This document shows, one piece after another, positions 22,976 to 32,357 of a stretch of DNA of 64,000 nucleotides. The position numbers and the translations under genes were made by a program. Every line of letters begins with the position of its first letter. The first letter of the stretch is position 1. The notes beneath the pieces are model-generated. The model did not search any database, was not told the origin of the DNA, and saw only the letters and a list, made by a program, of their open reading frames with translations. The stretch spans positions 21,561,212 to 21,625,211 of the forward strand of contig JAGTTD010000016.1 in assembly GCA_018398585.1 (NCBI GenBank). Reading direction: 5' to 3'. Origin of the DNA: Simmondsia chinensis. Its lineage: Eukaryota > Streptophyta > Magnoliopsida > Caryophyllales > Simmondsiaceae.

Positions 22976-24159
22976 TATACCTTGAAAATTACTTGAAAAT
23001 TCATATCATTTTCTACTTCTTTCATCTTGAAAATGCATTTTTTCTACATTTAATCTTTCTTTGTGTAAGTTTATCATTGTATTCCTGAGATCATTTCAAT
23101 AAGCCTGAAATGATTTTAAAAAATGTGGTTCATAACATGCATTTGATAGTACCTATTTATTGAAGTTCCCTAACAAGAATAGTTGTGTTTTGGAGTTTCC
23201 TATTGTCCTAAGTCGTCTATGCTCCTGCTTTTGTGATGATAAGACCAATTGACATTTGAACTCCTAGGATAAACATGGCACCTAACACTATTGATGTAGT
23301 GCAGATAAGAAGAAAATATGAAATGGAAGGTTCAATGGCCTTCTTTTAAACTCTTATTGCTAAAATAAGTAAGACGCAGAGGGAAAAATAGTTAACCCTA
23401 ATGCTCACACCCCGAGAATGGAGGAAAACACATAAAAGAGAGAAAAGTTTGATAATAATTGAATGCCTAAACCGTAATTTGCCTCCCTCTTTAAATAGAA
23501 GAGCTTTCTTATCTAGACTAAAAATAATAAAAATAAATAAGAATTACTATCTAAAGATCAATGGTAGATATTAGCTATTCGTGTGCTTTTTTCTGTCAAT
23601 TTGTGTGCTCACCTTAAAATAGAGAAGCTCTTCCTAGAATAAAATACTAAACTAAAGTAGATAAGGATAATTAATAAAATCTACTAATATAATCTACATT
23701 AAGCTTCCTTCCTTTAGTTAAACTTCGTCGAATCAAGCTTTGCTCGCATGTCCCTCCAACCCACCAAGGCACCCAACTCGCCAAGTTCAACCTACCATCC
23801 ATGCTAAGCGTGGCTGCATCAACTATGGGATACTATAAAGAGATGGACTAAAATACAACCCAATTTGTTCAATAATATAGCAAGGTGAGCCTTAAGCAGA
23901 GATGCATGAGGAGGGAGGACAATGAATTTTAAAGAAAAGAGAACAATGACTTCTATGAGTTTTTCAAGCTTCAGATGCAACTTAATTATAGGCTAGAGAT
24001 TCATCCAGTAATAATGTGTAAATGGCACAAAATATGTTCTTGTTGTGGAAGAAGAGGGTGAATATGGTATAGTGGGCGGAAGCGGTCAACCTTGAGCCCG
24101 GATTTTTTTGGCCATGAAATGATTTTTTTTTTCCCATGTTTTCATTTCTCCTAGCATGA
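22976..24159. other. Unassigned region, no gene seen
   Basis: Lies between the deleted copia element and copy 2 of the duplicated locus. No ORF is credible. 23350-23830 has the composition of an LTR on the minus strand (CTCTTTAAATAGAAGAG near 23489), but no matching ends were found. A short stretch from ATG 23277 (MAPNTIDVVQIRRKYEM) is not recognised. Confidence 0.35.
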
Positions 24160-24266
24160 CTACATTGTCAAATCGTTGTAAAAATAAAATTGGAGTTGGA
24201 AAAAGTACACATCGTGCCCCGGCATCATGTAATATGATGCGATGCAACGTGATGCAATATGCCGCA
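24160..24266. repeat. Duplicated locus, copy 2: most distal segment
   Basis: Aligns with about 10056-10165: ACTACATTGTCAAATCG/ACTATTGTCGAACGG, AAAAAGTACACA, ATGATGCGATGC/ATAATGCGATGC. It is cut at 24267 by the copia element and continues at 29986. Confidence 0.75.
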
Positions 24267-24879
24267 TGTTGATGTATTTTTAAAATAAGTATAATGAATA
24301 AAGTGTTTGATAAGTGTTTCATAGTGTTTTGGTATGTAAGAGGTGTGTGTCGACAAACAGGTACCATGTTTCGACACACAATCTTATAGAAACAATTCAA
24401 GGCTTCTTTGTGTGGGCACACAGGTACCGTGTGTCGACACACAAAGTTACAGTAAGGCTATGTGCTGCACTGTGTGTCACCACACAGCTTCGACACACAG
24501 AGTAGTTTTGGCCGTTACTAGCGCGATTTTTTCCCAGTATTTTGGGGTAACTTAGGGCTTCCTTTGGGACTTCTCCTTTCACTTATGAACATATAAATAC
24601 TCCCCACTTAGTTCATGGATAACTAACTTGAAAATATTATATTAATCTTACAAAAGATTGCAAGTGTTGGTGTGTGTTGTTCTTGGAAAACTTGAAAGTT
24701 CATTCTCATATACTTCTCTCATACTTCCTCCCTACATAGTGTTTCAATTCGTTGAGTTTGGTTGTGTTTGTATCTCTGAGACTATTTCTATATACTTGAA
24801 ATAAGTCTTAAAGAAAGTGACTATGTGCCTCGACACCTGAGATCGAAGGATACTCGAGTTGAGAAGAAATACCCCAACA
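24267..24879 (+). repeat. 5' LTR with palindromic boxes
   Basis: 613 bp, TGTTGATG...CCCCAACA. TATAAATA at 24592-24599. Between 24343 and 24505 U3 has several copies of variants of the palindrome TGTGTCGACACA, some joined by AGGTACCGTG. The tandem-like layout upstream of the TATA box suggests an enhancer array. Confidence 0.9.
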
Positions 24880-24906
24880 AGCTTGAGACTTATTTTTCTG
24901 CTTGAG

Positions 24907-25720
24907 ATGGCGCCTTCATTGCGAGAAATGACAGTCAACTTTGTGAAACTGGACCGGTTTGATGGTGGCAACTTCCAACGCCTGCAAAGGAAGATGCACT
25001 TTCTGATTATGACTTTGAACATGGTGTATGTCCTGAATACACCAATTCCTAAACCTCGTACTGAAGAGGAGGAGACTCTAGCAGAACAACGATCCCACTT
25101 GAAGTGGGAGAACGATGACTGTATATGTAGGGGACAGATCATCAACGGCATGATGGATGTACTATTTGACATCTACTCCAACGTTCCTACTGCCAAGGAA
25201 CTTTGGGATGCACTTGAAGCACGATACATGGCGGAAGATGCAACAAGTAAGAAATTTTTAGTTAGTCAATTTAACAATTACAAAATGGTTGTTAATTGTC
25301 CGGTAATGGAACAATTTCATGAAATTGAGAGAATTTTAAATAACTTTAAACAACACAACATGAACATGGACGATACGATTGTTGTTTCATCCTTGATAGA
25401 CAAACTTCAACCTTCGTGGAGAGACACTAAGAAAAGTCTCAAGCACAAGAAGGAAGACATGTCTATCGAGGAATTGGCTAACCACTTGACAATTGAGGAA
25501 GGATACAGGTTCCAAGATGATAATAAAGACCGCCCTGGTAACATTGGAAAGATCAATGTTGCAGAAGAAGGACAATCAAGCAGGGGAACCAAACGAACCG
25601 GACACTTGCACAGGAAACGTGATGAGAAGAGGTTGAAGCCTATCTGTTGGGAGTGTTAGAAGCCTGGTCACTTAAGGACGGACTGTTATTGCCTTGGGAA
25701 TAAGAAAGGCAAAGGTCAGG
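24907..25720 (+). pseudogene. copia gag with zinc knuckle
   Basis: The likely start is the ATG at 24907 (MAPSLREMTVNFVKLDRFDG), which matches family gag starts; the longer in-frame reading from the LTR border is unlikely to be used. KRMHFLL-like (RKMHFLIMTLNMVYVLNTPI), VSQFNNYKMV, MEQFHEIERIL and LPPSW-like (KLQPSWRDTKKSLKHKKED) blocks follow. The zinc knuckle is CWEC-stop-KPGHLRTDC: a TAG at 25657 replaces the glycine after the second cysteine. Confidence 0.85.
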
Positions 25721-25737
25721 ATCATTGCACCAAAAAT

Positions 25738-26301
25738 TTGAATAATAACTTCGTGGCGATGATCTCAATGATCAACCTAGTCCAAGATGATGATTGTTGG
25801 TGGGTTGACTCGAGGGCTAAAAAACACGTTTGTAAAGATAGGAGGTTTTTTAAAAGTTTTGAACCCATAGATAATGGAACTGTGTTATTTATGGGTAACG
25901 ATGCAACCATAGCGGTTAAGGGAAAGGGAAAAGTTGACTTGCTTTTCACTTCTGGAAAAATCCTTACTTTTACCAATGTGTGTTGCGCCCCAGATGTGAA
26001 AAAGAACCTCGTGTCTGGTAGCCTGTTGAATAGGTTCGGGTTCAAATTGGTCTTCGAGGCCGATAAGTTTGTATTGTCCAAGGGTGGGGTGTTTGTAGGG
26101 CAAGGATACCTGTACGAGGGAATGTTCAAATTGAATATTAATAATAATAATAATGTTGGTTCGGTGTATATGCTTGATGCTTCGTTTCTTTGGCATCAAA
26201 GATTAGGTCATGTCAATTTTCGTAGAATGCATGAGATGGCTAATTCATCATTAATTCCATTATTAATAAAGTTGATGAGTGGTGTAAAACATGTATGCTA
26301 A
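25738..26301 (+). pseudogene. copia protease and start of integrase
   Basis: Protease motif DSRAKKHV where DSGATKHV is expected, so the active-site glycine is replaced by arginine. MGNDATIAVKGKG and KKNLVSGSLLNRFGF follow. The integrase zinc domain begins at LWHQRLGHVNFRRMHEMANS. The frame ends just before the second zinc-binding pair. Confidence 0.85.
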
Positions 26302-27158
26302 CGAAGATAGCATGCTTACCATTTCCTTCGGTGTTAAGACAAATACGTTTACTTGATTTAGTTCATAGTGACTTGTGTGATTTTAAGAGTACCTCGACTT
26401 TGGGGGGAAAGAGATATTTCATGACTTTTATAGACAATTTCTCAAGATATTGCGATGTGTATCTCATAAATCATTAAGACAAATCAATTGATAAATTTAA
26501 GGCATTCAAGGCTGAAACCGAACTACATTGCGAAACATTCATGAAGTGACTTAGATTAGATCGTGGTGGGGAGTACTATGATCCCAAATACTTTGAGACC
26601 ATGAGAATTAGCCATGAGGTCATGGCACCTTATATGCCACAACAAAATGGCATGGCAGAACGGAAAAATCGTACTTTAACCGAGATGATTAATGCCATGT
26701 TGTCCTACTCCGGACTTATTGATGGTTTTTGGGGTGAGGCCATGCTTACGGCCTGTCATGATTTGAATCGTGTTCCTAGTAAGAAAAGTAAAAAACCTCG
26801 TATGACTATATGGAACAAACGAGTCCCTAATTTGAGTTATCTTAGAGTTTGGAGATGTAGGGCAGTTGTTAAAGTCCTTGAACTTAAATGGAAAAAGTTA
26901 GGTGAAAGAGGTGTCGATTGTATTTTTATTGGGTCTACGGCACGTAGTAAAGCATATCGGTTCTATGTGATTGAACCAAACGATTATGTTAATGTAAATA
27001 CCATAATAGAGTCTAGATATGCCATTTTTGATGAGAATCGGTTCACATCTATTCCTAGACCAAGGGATATTGTACCCGTTGAGAATGACAATCTAGTGTC
27101 ATATGATGGAGATCATCATGAGAGGGATGAAATCCCTGATAATGCTCTAGAACTCTGA
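26295..27158 (+). pseudogene. copia integrase core and C-terminus (two pieces)
   Basis: 26295-26477 gives LLDLVHSDLCDFKSTSTLGG (first catalytic aspartate) and FMTFIDNFSRYCDVYLI, ending at a stop. The piece near 26550-26580 (LRLDRGGEYYDP) holds the second aspartate. 26601-27158 reads PYMPQQNGMAERKNRTLTEM with the catalytic glutamate, then the GKR-like region (GERGVDCIFIGSTARSKAYR). Confidence 0.83.
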
Positions 27159-27235
27159 AGGAGTAAAAGAACACGGAAAGAGAAATCTTTCGGACTAGAC
27201 TTCTACACATTTTAGTAGAAGGTACCAGAGACTAT

Positions 27236-27882
27236 GTGGAATATCAAGCTCCATATTGTCGTGTCATAGAGTTTGATCCTATGATGTTTAATGAGGCTAT
27301 GAGGTCTCATGACGCCTCCTTTTGGAGAAAGACGGTAAATGATGAGATGGATTCCATCATGCGCAATAATACTTGGGTATTGGTGGATCTTCCACCAGGA
27401 AACAAGCCCATCGGGTGTAAGTGGATCTTCAAGAAGAAGATGAAGGTCGATGGAACTATTGATAAGTTCAAGGCCCGTTTGGTGGCTAAAGGGTTTGCCC
27501 AGAAACATGAATAAACTATTTTGATACGTTTGCCCCAGTGGCAAGGATATCAACTATAAGAGTGTTAATTACTCTTGCCTCAATTTACAAACTAGAAATT
27601 CACCAAATGGAAGTCAAAACAGCATTCTTAAATGGTGAACTAGAAGAGGAGGTGTACATGGAACAACAGGAAGGATTCGTTGTTCCGGGCCAAGAGGGAA
27701 AAGTATATAAACTCATACGTTCTCTGTATGGGCTAAAGCAAGACCCTAAGCAATGGCATCAAAATTTTGACCAAATTGTCCTCAACAATGGATTCATAAT
27801 CAATGAATCGGACAAATGCACCTATACAAGTTCGAAAATGGCAAAGGAGTCATTATATGTCTTTATGTTGATGACATGTTGA
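27236..27882 (+). pseudogene. copia RT, N-terminal part (two pieces)
   Basis: 27236-27514 reads FWRKTVNDEMDSIMRNNTWV, GCKWIFKKKMKVDG and [16 protein letters not shown] after KHE interrupts the usual xDYxxTFAPV. 27538-27882 gives the RT palm (MEVKTAFLNGELEEEVYMEQ, LIRSLYGLKQDPKQWH). A one-base shift near 27825 puts the catalytic YVDD box (27871-27882) in another frame. Confidence 0.85.
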
Positions 27883-28828
27883 TTTTTGGTACAGATTTGG
27901 AACAAGTAGAGAAAAAAAAAATAGTTTCTCTCAATGAACTTCACTATGAAAGACATGAGTGAGACCGAGGCTATTCTTGGCATAAAGATTATGAGGAGTG
28001 GTGACTCGCTATCGTTATCTCAATCTCACTATATAGAAAATGTGTTGAACAGATTTAACTTTGGTGCTTGTGCACCTGTGTTTACACCAATGGATCCAAA
28101 TGTGAAACTTGTACCGAATGATGGTACTCTAATAGCACAACTGGAGTATGCAAAGGTCATAGGTTGCCTTATGTACGCTATGACTAGCACTAGGCCTGGT
28201 ATAGCCTTTGTTGTTGGAAAGCTTAGTAGATGTACTAGCAATCCAAGTAAATTGCATTGGCATGTAGTATACTGTGTACTGAAATACCTTAAGAAAATTA
28301 TGAATTATGGTATTTCTTTCCTAGGGTATCCTCCCATCTTAGAAGGATACTATGATGCCAGTTGGATCTCCGATGTGGAGGATCATGCCTCTACAAGCGG
28401 ATGGGTTTTCTTGCTTGGTGGGGGTGTAGTTTCTTGGGGTTCCAAGAAACAGACATGTATCTCTGGCTCCACTATGGTAGCGGAGTTTATTGCTCTCGCG
28501 TTTGCGGCAAAAGAAGCAGAGTTGTTAAAGGGATCTTTTAAATGAGATACCTTTGTGGCCTAGGCCAATTTCACCTGTTTCAATCCATTGCGATAGTCAA
28601 GCTACGCTCGCAAAAGCGTATAGCGAGGTGTATAATGGAAAGTCTAGACACATCGATGTAAAACATAGTATTGTGAGACAACTCATTAGAGAAGGTGTCA
28701 TCACTATTGATTTTGTAAGAACAAGTCAAAACTTGGTAGATCCGTTTGCTAAAAGTCTTGGTAGAGACTTGGTTCTAAGTAAGAATGAAGGGATGGGGCT
28801 GAAACCCGTCCATCTTAGTCACCCATGA
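27883..28828 (+). pseudogene. copia RT thumb and RNase H
   Basis: 27934-28545 reads MKDMSETEAILGIKI, SQSHYIENVLNRFNF, GCLMYAMTSTRPGIAFVVGK, then RNase H (GYYDASWISDVEDHASTSGW, ISGSTMVAEFIALAFAAKEA). A frame change at about 28545 leads to 28553-28828 (IHCDSQATLAKAYSEVYNGK, SRHIDVKHSIVRQLI, TSQNLVDPFAKSLGRD), the end of pol. Confidence 0.85.
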
Positions 28829-29384
28829 TGGACCCTCAACTCGACGTCTGGTACAAGGGTTCAATGAGAGACTTCTATCATCCATGTGTCTGAACGCACT
28901 AAAATAGAGATTTCCATCCCATGTGAAAAGTGCTTGGTAACCTGTGACAGAGGAAGAAAGAGGATGAGGTTAAGCTCTTAACGGACCCGAGTTTTGTTTT
29001 ATTGAATGTCGTGTTGCAGGAACATGATCAATAGGGTTCACCTTAGTGAGTGTGAAGTTTGGCGGCATCAAAGGAGTGATTTAATGACATGGGTATGACT
29101 CTGAAACACTCATGAAGGGTATAGGACACAAGGCCATAAATGTGTCGATCTGGAAGATGAGGTATGTGTGGGGAGTAAGTCTTGTGAGTGGAGATGTATT
29201 TAGTTAGTCAAATGGAATGAATGGTTCAAAGCTTGGCCTACCATTTTCGTTCCGATTAATTGTAAAGTGTCTTCACTAGGTGGGGGTTCAATCAAAAGAC
29301 ACTCTTATTGGCGCATAAAGACTTCTTATTATTTGAGAAATGTTGTAATATGAGGATGAATGTATTTTGAAAATGGTGGGGGAA
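28829..29384 (+). other. Non-coding 3' region of the copia element
   Basis: Untranslated stretch between pol and the 3' LTR. It ends in the polypurine tract AAATGGTGGGGGAA, adjacent to the LTR start. No ORF of interest. Confidence 0.7.
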
Positions 29385-29985
29385 TGTTGATATATTTTCA
29401 AAATAAGTATAATGAATAAAGTGTTCGAAAAGTGTTTCATAGTGTTTTGGTACGTAGGAGGTGTGTGTCGACACATGGGTACCGTGTGTCGACACACAAT
29501 CTTGCAGAAACAATTTAAGGCTTCTGTGTGTTGACACACAGGTACCGTGTGTTGACACACAAAGTTACAGTAAGGCTATGTGCTGCACTGTGTGTCGTCA
29601 CACAGAGCAGTTTTGGCCGTTACTTGTACTGTTTTTTCCCAATATTTTGGGGATAACTTAGGGGGTCATTTGGGACGTCTCCTTTCACTTATGAGCATAT
29701 AAATACTCCCCATTTGGTTCATGAATAACTAACTTGAAAATATTATATTAATCTTACAAAAGATTGCAAGTGTTGGTGTGTGTTGTTCTTGGAAAACTTA
29801 AAAGTTCATTCTCATATACTTCTCTCATACTTCCTCCCTACATAGTGTTTCACTTTGTTGAGTTTGGTTGTTGTTGTATCTCTGAGACTATTTCTACATA
29901 CTTGAAATAAGTCTTAAGGAAAGTGATTTCGCGCCTCGACACCTAAGATCGAAGGATACCCGGTTTGAGAGGAAATACCACAACA
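29385..29985 (+). repeat. 3' LTR with palindromic boxes
   Basis: 601 bp. TATAAATA at 29698-29705. It carries the same palindrome array as the 5' LTR (29461-29600), with one box fewer and better-kept CGACACACA words. Confidence 0.9.
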
Positions 29986-30179
29986 CGGCGTGTGTGTGTG
30001 CACATGGCCCTCAAGGCCAACTCTAGATCCTCAAGACTTTACTAAACCAAGGCAGCGAGCAGTACACAGTCATTCTCTCACCCCCTAATTTTTCTATACG
30101 CAATGAAGCAGTTTGAAAAAAATTAAAACATCCCTATCCCTAACCATAACATGCTATATCACAACGATCACCAGGACCG
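29986..30179. repeat. Duplicated locus, copy 2: second segment
   Basis: Aligns with about 10166-10355 of copy 1 (CTCTAGATCCTCAAGACTTT, AGTCATTCTNTCACCC, AAAACATCCCTATCCC, ACATGNTATATCACNACNA). The 5-bp GACCG at its end is the left target duplication of the next element. Confidence 0.85.
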
Positions 30180-30446
30180 TGATGCATGTAATAAAGCGGA
30201 TAATATTCTTTACATAGGAAATAGTAGTTAGAGGTATTATTAGTTAGCTAGAGATATTATTAGTTTGTTAATGATTGTTGGCTATAAATTCTTGTATTAG
30301 TTGTGATATGAACAACAATGATCAAACAAACACTTTTCTCATCTATCTCTCTCTTTTCTCATCCCCTTCTTCTAATTCTCTTTCTCTTCTCACTCTAACT
30401 CACAACCTAACCCTAATCTAGGTTACAACCCCAACTGGTTGTAACA
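30180..30446 (+). repeat. 5' LTR of the non-autonomous element
   Basis: TGATGCATGTAATAAA...GGTTGTAACA. TATAAATT at 30283-30290. Downstream are pyrimidine-rich TCTCTCTCTTTTCTCA and a telo-box-like CCTAACCCTAA. Confidence 0.9.
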
Positions 30447-30448
30447 AT

Positions 30449-30459
30449 TGGTATTAGAG
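30449..30459 (+). other. Primer binding site, tRNA-iMet-like
   Basis: TGGTATTAGAG lies two bases after the 5' LTR; it differs from TGGTATCAGAG by one C-to-T change. Confidence 0.8.
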
Positions 30460-30485
30460 TAGGCTATGTGCTGCGTTTTTTATCC

Positions 30486-30641
30486 ATGGATGTCTGTACG
30501 CGAAGCAGTTCAGACTTGTGGCGGTTGGAAGCTCCGTTGGGCGACCTCGAGAGTCAAATTGATGGGCGATTTCACGCAATTGATGAACGCTTTCAAGTAG
30601 TACAATCCGATATTACTTCGATCAAGCCAGAGCAATGCTGA
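30486..30641 (+). pseudogene. Gag N-terminus-like coil
   Basis: From ATG 30486 a short frame reads a few basic residues and then LESQIDGRFHAIDERFQVVQ, an amphipathic coil as at the N-terminus of many Ty3/gypsy gag proteins. It stops at a TGA. No capsid or zinc knuckle follows. The call rests on this coil and on position after the primer site. Confidence 0.45.
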
Positions 30642-30722
30642 ATGATGGAGATTCTGCGGGATTTGCAGCGTCATCATCGACTTAATGATGATGCTACCCT
30701 CTTGATCAAAGTCACATAGGTT

Positions 30723-30938
30723 TTTTATCCTATAACCGAAGATGTTCTTCATCAGGTATTCTCTAGTTTTGGTCACATTGCGAAACTTAAAGTCATCTCA
30801 TTATCAATTCTTGACGTTAAAGGACACATCACATTTTCTTCAAGACAAAATGCAATTTCTGCATTTTTGTTCAATGGAAGAGCTATATATGACCATTGCC
30901 GTTATATGGATATTCAATTTCTCAATCTTGAGCCTTAA
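30723..30938 (+). pseudogene. PTB-like RNA recognition motif fragment
   Basis: The frame (71 codons plus stop, open from at least the TAG at 30717) reads FYPITEDVLHQVFSSFGHIA, then SRQNAISAF, GRAIYDHCRYMDIQF and LNLEP. Plant polypyrimidine-tract-binding-protein homologues have an RRM with the pattern YPxTxDVLHQVFxxxG ... SRQxAxxA ... GRxIYDxCxxLxIQFSNL, which this follows closely. RRMs bind single-stranded RNA. No start codon is seen close upstream and a stop follows, so it is probably a fragment captured from a host gene or an RNA-binding segment kept by the element. The middle (KVISLSILDVKGHITF) is divergent. Confidence 0.65.
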
Positions 30939-30947
30939 GTATATAAT

Positions 30948-31565
30948 ATGACACAACCTATTGGAGGGACACATGATGCCTCATCTGATTGTTATAAGCA
31001 CAATATAGTTGATCAAGTGAATGAGTTGGACGAAGTGGTTGTTAAGTCAATGGAGGACCAAGATTCTGTTCAGCAGCTTAATTTGCAATCAAAGATGACT
31101 AAATGGGGATCTGGTGATGTTGGAGCTAGAAGTGAGCAAGATACTGATGCTGCAACACATTTTAAACCATATCAAGAATTGCTAATACAAGCTCCTGTGA
31201 ATCATTTGAAGGCTATTACAGTAGTACCCGAACTTCACACTACAGAAATTTCAGTGTTGCAACAAATTGAGCGCGTTGATGACTTCCTTGATTGGAATGT
31301 TGAAGTACTCTTTCCCAATGGCCATACAATATTGCATTTCATCAGCATCAACTTTGTCAACATGCATCAAATGATACTTGTGACAAGAAATGACGTTCCA
31401 GGTTCTGTAAGGGTTGCTTCCGCATTGGGATTCCGTATGAGCATATTAGTTGGTGGAAGATTGAATTCCAAGCTTGTGTTTCACATCTTCATCTTTGATC
31501 CAGGCGGAGAAACATTGTTTGAAGTTTTCTCAAAGCCCCTACATTTCACACGTTCTCATCCTTGA
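30948..31565 (+). CDS. Unassigned ORF of the non-autonomous element
   Basis: 205 codons, ATG at 30948 (MTQPIGGTHDASSDCYKHNI). I do not recognise the whole. It is acidic in the first half (VVVKSMEDQDSVQQLN), has VPELHTTEISVLQQIERVDD in the middle and ends FDPGGETLFEVFSKPLHFTR. The end lies right before the polypurine tract, where plant gypsy elements often end pol or a non-coding tail, so this may be a decayed tail that happens to be open. It follows the RRM fragment after ten bases, in a different frame. Expression is not shown by sequence alone. Confidence 0.4.
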   Translation: MTQPIGGTHDASSDCYKHNIVDQVNELDEVVVKSMEDQDSVQQLNLQSKMTKWGSGDVGARSEQDTDAATHFKPYQELLIQAPVNHLKAITVVPELHTTEISVLQQIERVDDFLDWNVEVLFPNGHTILHFISINFVNMHQMILVTRNDVPGSVRVASALGFRMSILVGGRLNSKLVFHIFIFDPGGETLFEVFSKPLHFTRSHP

Positions 31566-31609
31566 GGCCAAGAATGCTTTGTGAGGAGGGTATTGATGCA
31601 TGTAATAAA

Positions 31610-32357
31610 TGTAAGAAAAATTGCCTAATCGCAGAAGAAAATTTTACCAAATTATAGTAAATAGTTAGTAAATTTCAGTAGATAATTTTGCTAAATATAG
31701 CTGGAAATCTAGAGCGAATTTCCAGTAAAATAATAGTGAAAATTATCTAAACATAGAAATTAAATAATTGTTAGAAAATTGATAAATATTTAATCATAGC
31801 AATGAAAAGAGAGAGCAATTAGAAAGATCCCACAATTGATGATATCGCGCCGTGGTAAATTCCACTGTCCTAAAAGACGGTTTCGCCTCTGCTACGGTGC
31901 ACACAGTATAACTGGCAGCCGTCCTCCAGGATTAACACGATCCGACTCTTAAGTGCACTCGTTAATTGCCGGGTAGGAGTACCTCAAACTTTGCCCAAAT
32001 TTTAGGAGAGAGAAAAAACCAAGAGAGAGAGAGAGAGAGAGGCTGAGAGTGTATGTTTTTTGTTGTTATAGCTAATAGCATATATATAGCGTAGAAAATG
32101 ATAACAAGCATTAAAAAATTAGGTGCAATGAATTCCAACGGCTATAAACGGTAACAAGTATTAAGTCATCGGCTATAATGAATTCCAATGGCTATAAACC
32201 GATGTAATAAATTTCAATGGCTATATTGTCATTTAAATCCCAACTGTCACAATTTTAATGACCCTTAACTACTAAAAACGATAAACGGCCGATAAATAGG
32301 CACAGTTAGAATATTTTTCCATAACACATAAGTTTAGCTTGTATAATTTTTTCAATA
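31610..32357 (-). repeat. 3' LTR of the nested element
   Basis: About 748 bp, TGTAAGAAAAATTG at the left end. A (GA)n run lies at 32019-32040 and a minus-strand TATA-like CTATATATATG at 32078-32088. One perfect MSA-type box (TCCAACGGCTA, 32134-32144) is upstream of the TATA box in element orientation; others have decayed by C-to-T changes. Confidence 0.85.

Larger units (their letters stand above)
24267..29985 (+). mobile_element. Ty1/copia element in copy 2 of the locus
   Basis: Nearly full-length copia with LTRs 24267-24879 and 29385-29985 and the order gag, protease, integrase, RT, RNase H. Every domain has at least one break and the LTRs differ at many positions, so it is old. No TGG-type primer site follows the 5' LTR. 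The flanks CCGCA and CGGCG agree at only 3 of 5 bases. The empty site in copy 1 (near 10165) shows the flanks were once contiguous. Confidence 0.9.

Noticed and set aside
24086..24582. Cys/His-rich ORFs over the copia U3 palindromes
   Set aside because: The repeated VSTH/CVDT words arise from the TGTGTCGACACA repeats; the same happens in the other LTR, so this is not a zinc-binding protein.
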